In this document: one piece after another, positions 61,086-64,000 of the stretch
How the letters are laid out: the number at the start of each line of letters is the position of its first letter
Position numbering within the stretch: position 1 is the first letter of the stretch
Assembly (NCBI GenBank): GCA_949358305.1
Contig: OX442314.1
Span: forward strand, 5,583,087 to 5,647,086
Origin: Strigamia acuminata
Lineage: Eukaryota; Arthropoda; Chilopoda; Geophilomorpha; Linotaeniidae
Reading direction: 5' to 3'
Length of the DNA: 64,000 nucleotides
The notes under the pieces: model-generated
Told to the model about the DNA's origin: nothing
Database searches by the model: none
Seen by the model: the letters and a program-made list of their open reading frames with translations, nothing else
Position numbers and translations under genes: made by a program

Positions 61086-64000
61086 GCCAGATCAGTTCTT
61101 AACTCCATCATCATTTTCATCATGGTTTGCATGATGTCCTTTTCTTTGACGGTTTTCTCACATTTATCTGAGTAGTGGCCGTATTCTCCACAGCTGTAAC
61201 ATTTGATGTTACTTTTATCCCCTGTGGGAGTGAATCCCGGTTTTTTCGGGACGAAGGGCGTCGGGAATCGTCTTTTTCCTCCCAATGCTCCTCTCGCTTT
61301 TGTTGCTTGCACGTGTGCTCTGAATTGTGTGATTGCCAAGGCCCGGTGTGCATGGTGCAAATAGGGACCTTGATCGTCGCATCCCGTCGATAAGTTTTCG
61401 AGGTGCTCATTTAGGGCTTCCTCGTCGCTCGATGCTGGCTCCTCTTCTTTAGCCGTGGCGAGAGGTGTTGTCTCTTCGACTTTCTCCATCTGGGTGGAGT
61501 CCGTCGAGGTCACCTGCATCGCCGTCGCTGCCGGTGCTTTCTTTGGGGCAGCTATCGGGTTGGCTGGAAGAATACTGCCTGCTTTAGGCGTCAGCATTCG
61601 TCCGAAGGATGCTTCGGTGAGACTCATTATGCCGCTCAAATATTCACTTGGCCTCATTAATTTTTCTGAGGTCTTGTGGCGTTCGGCGCTCGTCTGCAAC
61701 CGCTTCTCGTGCGCGTCAGCTTCTTCCGGGGGCAGAGTGGCGTAATACCGCTGTTCTATTTCTAACGTGTTTGTTAGAAGATAGTTACTGACATCTTGGT
61801 AATCGCCAGTGCGGGGTGCACGCATGTCTAGCAGAATTCTTTGCGAGTGGGCCGATAATCCTCCGTAAAAGATCATCGTAAAACCAGCGGGGTTTATTTC
61901 GTACGGCGCTCTTGCAAACAGGAGTTTCGCTCGGGCGTCGTAGTCGGCTAATGTTTCTCCTGGGGCTTGTCGTAGACCCCGTAATTTGTTACTGATCTCG
62001 TCTGGAGTCTCGCCGTATCGGAGATCGAAACGGACGAGAAAATCGTCCCAGGTTGGGTTTTTCAGTCCCTGGTACCATTCTCGAGCTGACCCCGTAGTTA
62101 GCTCCACTAGCCCGTGGGTTAGCATGTCGGCGACGGTGGCTTTTGTCGCTTTCTTGATACGCATTACTTCGTCCAGGAAGCGGTCTCCGGCCTTCCACGA
62201 ACCGTCAAATCGCGTTTGAATATAGTGTTGCCAGCGGATGTTACCCGTGGCTTCACTGCTTGGTTCGTTTCGTACGCCATATTTGCGCTTAACCCTCTCT
62301 CCAGCGCGATTATGTTCGTCGCCTGGATGGCCTAGATCGATTCCTTCTCTTCTGAAAGAGTTCAGCAGGGCTCGGCCTAGCTCAGACATCGTGTAATGTC
62401 GGCCAGATGAGTCCTGAAAGTTCCCTTCCTCTGAACGAGGGTTGGAGCTCCGGGAAGAGCGGTCTGAAGCATTCGGCCGGTTCGACCGGTGCCCATCGCT
62501 GCCTTCTTGACTCCTTCCTGTAGACGGTCGACTCGGATGGTCGTCGTCCGACGAATCGGAGGGCTCGGAGGGATCTCCTTGGGGGTGAAACCTCGGCCCT
62601 CTCGGTGGGGTCTCTCCGCCAGCCTTCTTCTGTTTCGAGCCTTCGGATGGCGGCGGCTCCCCTCCGTCGTTGTTCTCGCAAAAAGAATGCCATCTGTTTT
62701 CCTCGCTCTCGGGGCGTTCCCGATTTTTATTTGCGTTTTTCTTTTCGAGTAACGCGTCGATGGCTGCTCCCGTCTCGGATCTTTTTGAGGGGTGACGGTC
62801 CTTTGTTTTTGGGACCGATCCGTCTCTCTTTTGAGATTTCCCCCTTTTTGCCGTTTTTGCCGGCTTTGCTGCATCTTCTCCTGTGTCGGTATCAGAGTCG
62901 CTTGGGGGTTCTGACTTCCGTTTCGGGTTTTCTTCCCTTTTCTTCCTGCCCGAGACACCTTGTTCGTACTCTTTTTGGAACTTTTCTGTTTCTTTCTCCC
63001 AGTTTTCGGCTTCCCATCTTTTTTGCTCATCTATTATGGCTTGTTTCTTTGCTTTGTACTCTTCGGTCCATCTGACTCGGTCCCATTCCTCTTTCTCTTT
63101 CAGGAACTGTTCCTTTTCTTTTCTGGCTTCCTCTTCTCTCAACCTCTCGCGATGTTGTTCTTCCCATTTTTGGTGTTGTAAAATGGCTTCTTCTCGCAAC
63201 ATTTGTAGCTTTTCTGCTTTTCTTTGAGCTACGAGCGCTTGAAATTGGTCCTCGTACTCTTGAGCTTCTCGATGTCGCCCTTCCACTGTGGCGTTCCATT
63301 CTTTTCGAATTTTAGCTTCTCGTTCCTCCCTCATTTTTTGGACCAGTTTTTCTGTTCTCTCGGTGGTTCTTCTTTCGCGTTGCTCCCTTTCTTCCTCTTC
63401 CTTCCAGAGTTCTCGCCGCTCTGCGCTCAGTCTTCGTTGGCGATTAGTCGCTTCTTGTCTGGCTTCTTCGCGGGCCTTCTCTCTGGATTGGTGAAGTGCC
63501 CGGTTGGGGTCTGGCGCGAAACCTCCGGTGTCACTGGGCGTTACCTGGGGCATGGGCGTCTCCGCTGCTGGTCTTGCGACCGGCGTCGGGGCTTGTGCCG
63601 CGCAGATAGCGTCAGTGAGTAGAGTAATCGATTCCCAGACTGACGTTCCTACTGGAATGTCTATCATCGCTTTCAGTTGGGCAGCTTGCCGTGTCAACCG
63701 AATTAGGTGAGATACCTCGAAGGAAACAACCGCAGGACTCGCCGTAACTCGGGGGGTTATCGGGGTCCCGCCGTCGTTTTTTCGTGGGGTTTGCTCCACG
63801 GACGTCTGAGCCGTGGGTGGCGATGGGTTCGTGCCGACCGTGACCGTTATTTTCGGAGCTTCATTCGTCTCCTCGGTCATCAATATCGATACTCGTCCTG
63901 GCGATACGTCGCGAATTTCTTCTCGATTTTCTATGGCTTCCGGATCGGTATCCTCGAAGGGTTGCATATTCAAGGGAACCCGCTCTCGCTCTGGCCCGTC
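61052..64000 (-). CDS. Gypsy-2 Gag (partial, N-terminus beyond the window)
   Basis: 983 codons open to the right edge, uninterrupted. Same layout as Gypsy-1 Gag: long charged coiled coil, S/R/P linker, capsid-like domain (WKAGDRFLDEVMRIKK), one CCHC knuckle (CYSCGEYGHYSDKC). By comparison with Gypsy-1, roughly the first 65 codons are missing. Confidence 0.95.
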   Translation of the reverse strand, partial: DGPERERVPLNMQPFEDTDPEAIENREEIRDVSPGRVSILMTEETNEAPKITVTVGTNPSPPTAQTSVEQTPRKNDGGTPITPRVTASPAVVSFEVSHLIRLTRQAAQLKAMIDIPVGTSVWESITLLTDAICAAQAPTPVARPAAETPMPQVTPSDTGGFAPDPNRALHQSREKAREEARQEATNRQRRLSAERRELWKEEEEREQRERRTTERTEKLVQKMREEREAKIRKEWNATVEGRHREAQEYEDQFQALVAQRKAEKLQMLREEAILQHQKWEEQHRERLREEEARKEKEQFLKEKEEWDRVRWTEEYKAKKQAIIDEQKRWEAENWEKETEKFQKEYEQGVSGRKKREENPKRKSEPPSDSDTDTGEDAAKPAKTAKRGKSQKRDGSVPKTKDRHPSKRSETGAAIDALLEKKNANKNRERPESEENRWHSFCENNDGGEPPPSEGSKQKKAGGETPPRGPRFHPQGDPSEPSDSSDDDHPSRPSTGRSQEGSDGHRSNRPNASDRSSRSSNPRSEEGNFQDSSGRHYTMSELGRALLNSFRREGIDLGHPGDEHNRAGERVKRKYGVRNEPSSEATGNIRWQHYIQTRFDGSWKAGDRFLDEVMRIKKATKATVADMLTHGLVELTTGSAREWYQGLKNPTWDDFLVRFDLRYGETPDEISNKLRGLRQAPGETLADYDARAKLLFARAPYEINPAGFTMIFYGGLSAHSQRILLDMRAPRTGDYQDVSNYLLTNTLEIEQRYYATLPPEEADAHEKRLQTSAERHKTSEKLMRPSEYLSGIMSLTEASFGRMLTPKAGSILPANPIAAPKKAPAATAMQVTSTDSTQMEKVEETTPLATAKEEEPASSDEEALNEHLENLSTGCDDQGPYLHHAHRALAITQFRAHVQATKARGALGGKRRFPTPFVPKKPGFTPTGDKSNIKCYSCGEYGHYSDKCEKTVKEKDIMQTMMKMMMELRTDLAKNFQAQASPK

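Larger units (their letters stand above)
52240..64000 (-). mobile_element. Gypsy-2: second copy of the same Gypsy family, 5' end beyond the window
   Basis: Minus orientation: 3' LTR 52240-53059, third ORF, pol, gag running off the right edge. Near-identical to Gypsy-1 throughout and without the BEL insertion. All three reading frames are open. The two copies are tail to tail, 1.8 kb apart. Confidence 0.96.

Overview
The window is animal nuclear DNA, most likely from an invertebrate: the genes have GT-AG introns, the host protein family is DEG/ENaC, and almost everything else is transposable element. Animal-type elements are present: Ty1/copia, Ty3/Gypsy and BEL/Pao LTR elements, TA-flanked MITEs, a hAT-like element and tRNA-derived SINE pieces. 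There is no bacterial operon, rRNA or CRISPR. I cannot name the species.

The host content is a cluster of DEG/ENaC (degenerin/epithelial sodium channel) sequences. On the minus strand, 11 phase-compatible exons from 19955 down to 1124 build what looks like one gene with TWO complete channel modules in tandem (TM1-ectodomain-TM2-linker-TM1-ectodomain-TM2). The decisive exon, 9488-10289, is one uninterrupted frame that holds the TM2 and GxS motif of module 1, a short cytoplasmic linker, and the TM1 of module 2. The two modules also share their intron phases, which points to an internal duplication. A divergent plus-strand paralogue (exons at 30548, 31077, 50444, 50856 and 51007) lies head to head with it and leaves the window incomplete. 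A degenerate third copy of two module-2 exons lies at 21182-26344.

Layout: 1.1-10.8 kb, exons of the minus gene with MITEs, SINEs and a solo Gypsy LTR in the introns. 11.2-18.9 kb, an old copia gag scrap and a full copia element (A) in the big intron of module 1. 19.3-20.0 kb, the 5' exons. 21.2-26.1 kb, a young copia (B) inserted in a decayed DEG/ENaC exon. 26.7-28.1 kb, a mariner-like element with a hAT-like foldback nested in it. 28.4 kb, a copia scrap. 30.5-31.1 kb, 5' exons of the plus paralogue. 31.2-50.4 kb, a Gypsy element (Gypsy-1) with a BEL element nested inside its gag. 50.4-51.1 kb, further exons of the plus paralogue. 52.2-64.0 kb, a second near-identical Gypsy copy (Gypsy-2) on the minus strand, running off the window.

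The Gypsy family is unusual in two ways. Gag and Pol are joined by what looks like a textbook -1 frameshift site (A_AAA_AAC, 6-nt spacer, 9-bp hairpin), conserved in both copies. In the env position it carries a large, conserved, non-envelope third ORF (967 codons, apparently expressed from a two-exon spliced message) that I do not recognise. Gypsy-1 landed exactly on a 3' splice site of the plus DEG/ENaC gene, and its 4-bp target duplication recreates the AG acceptor.
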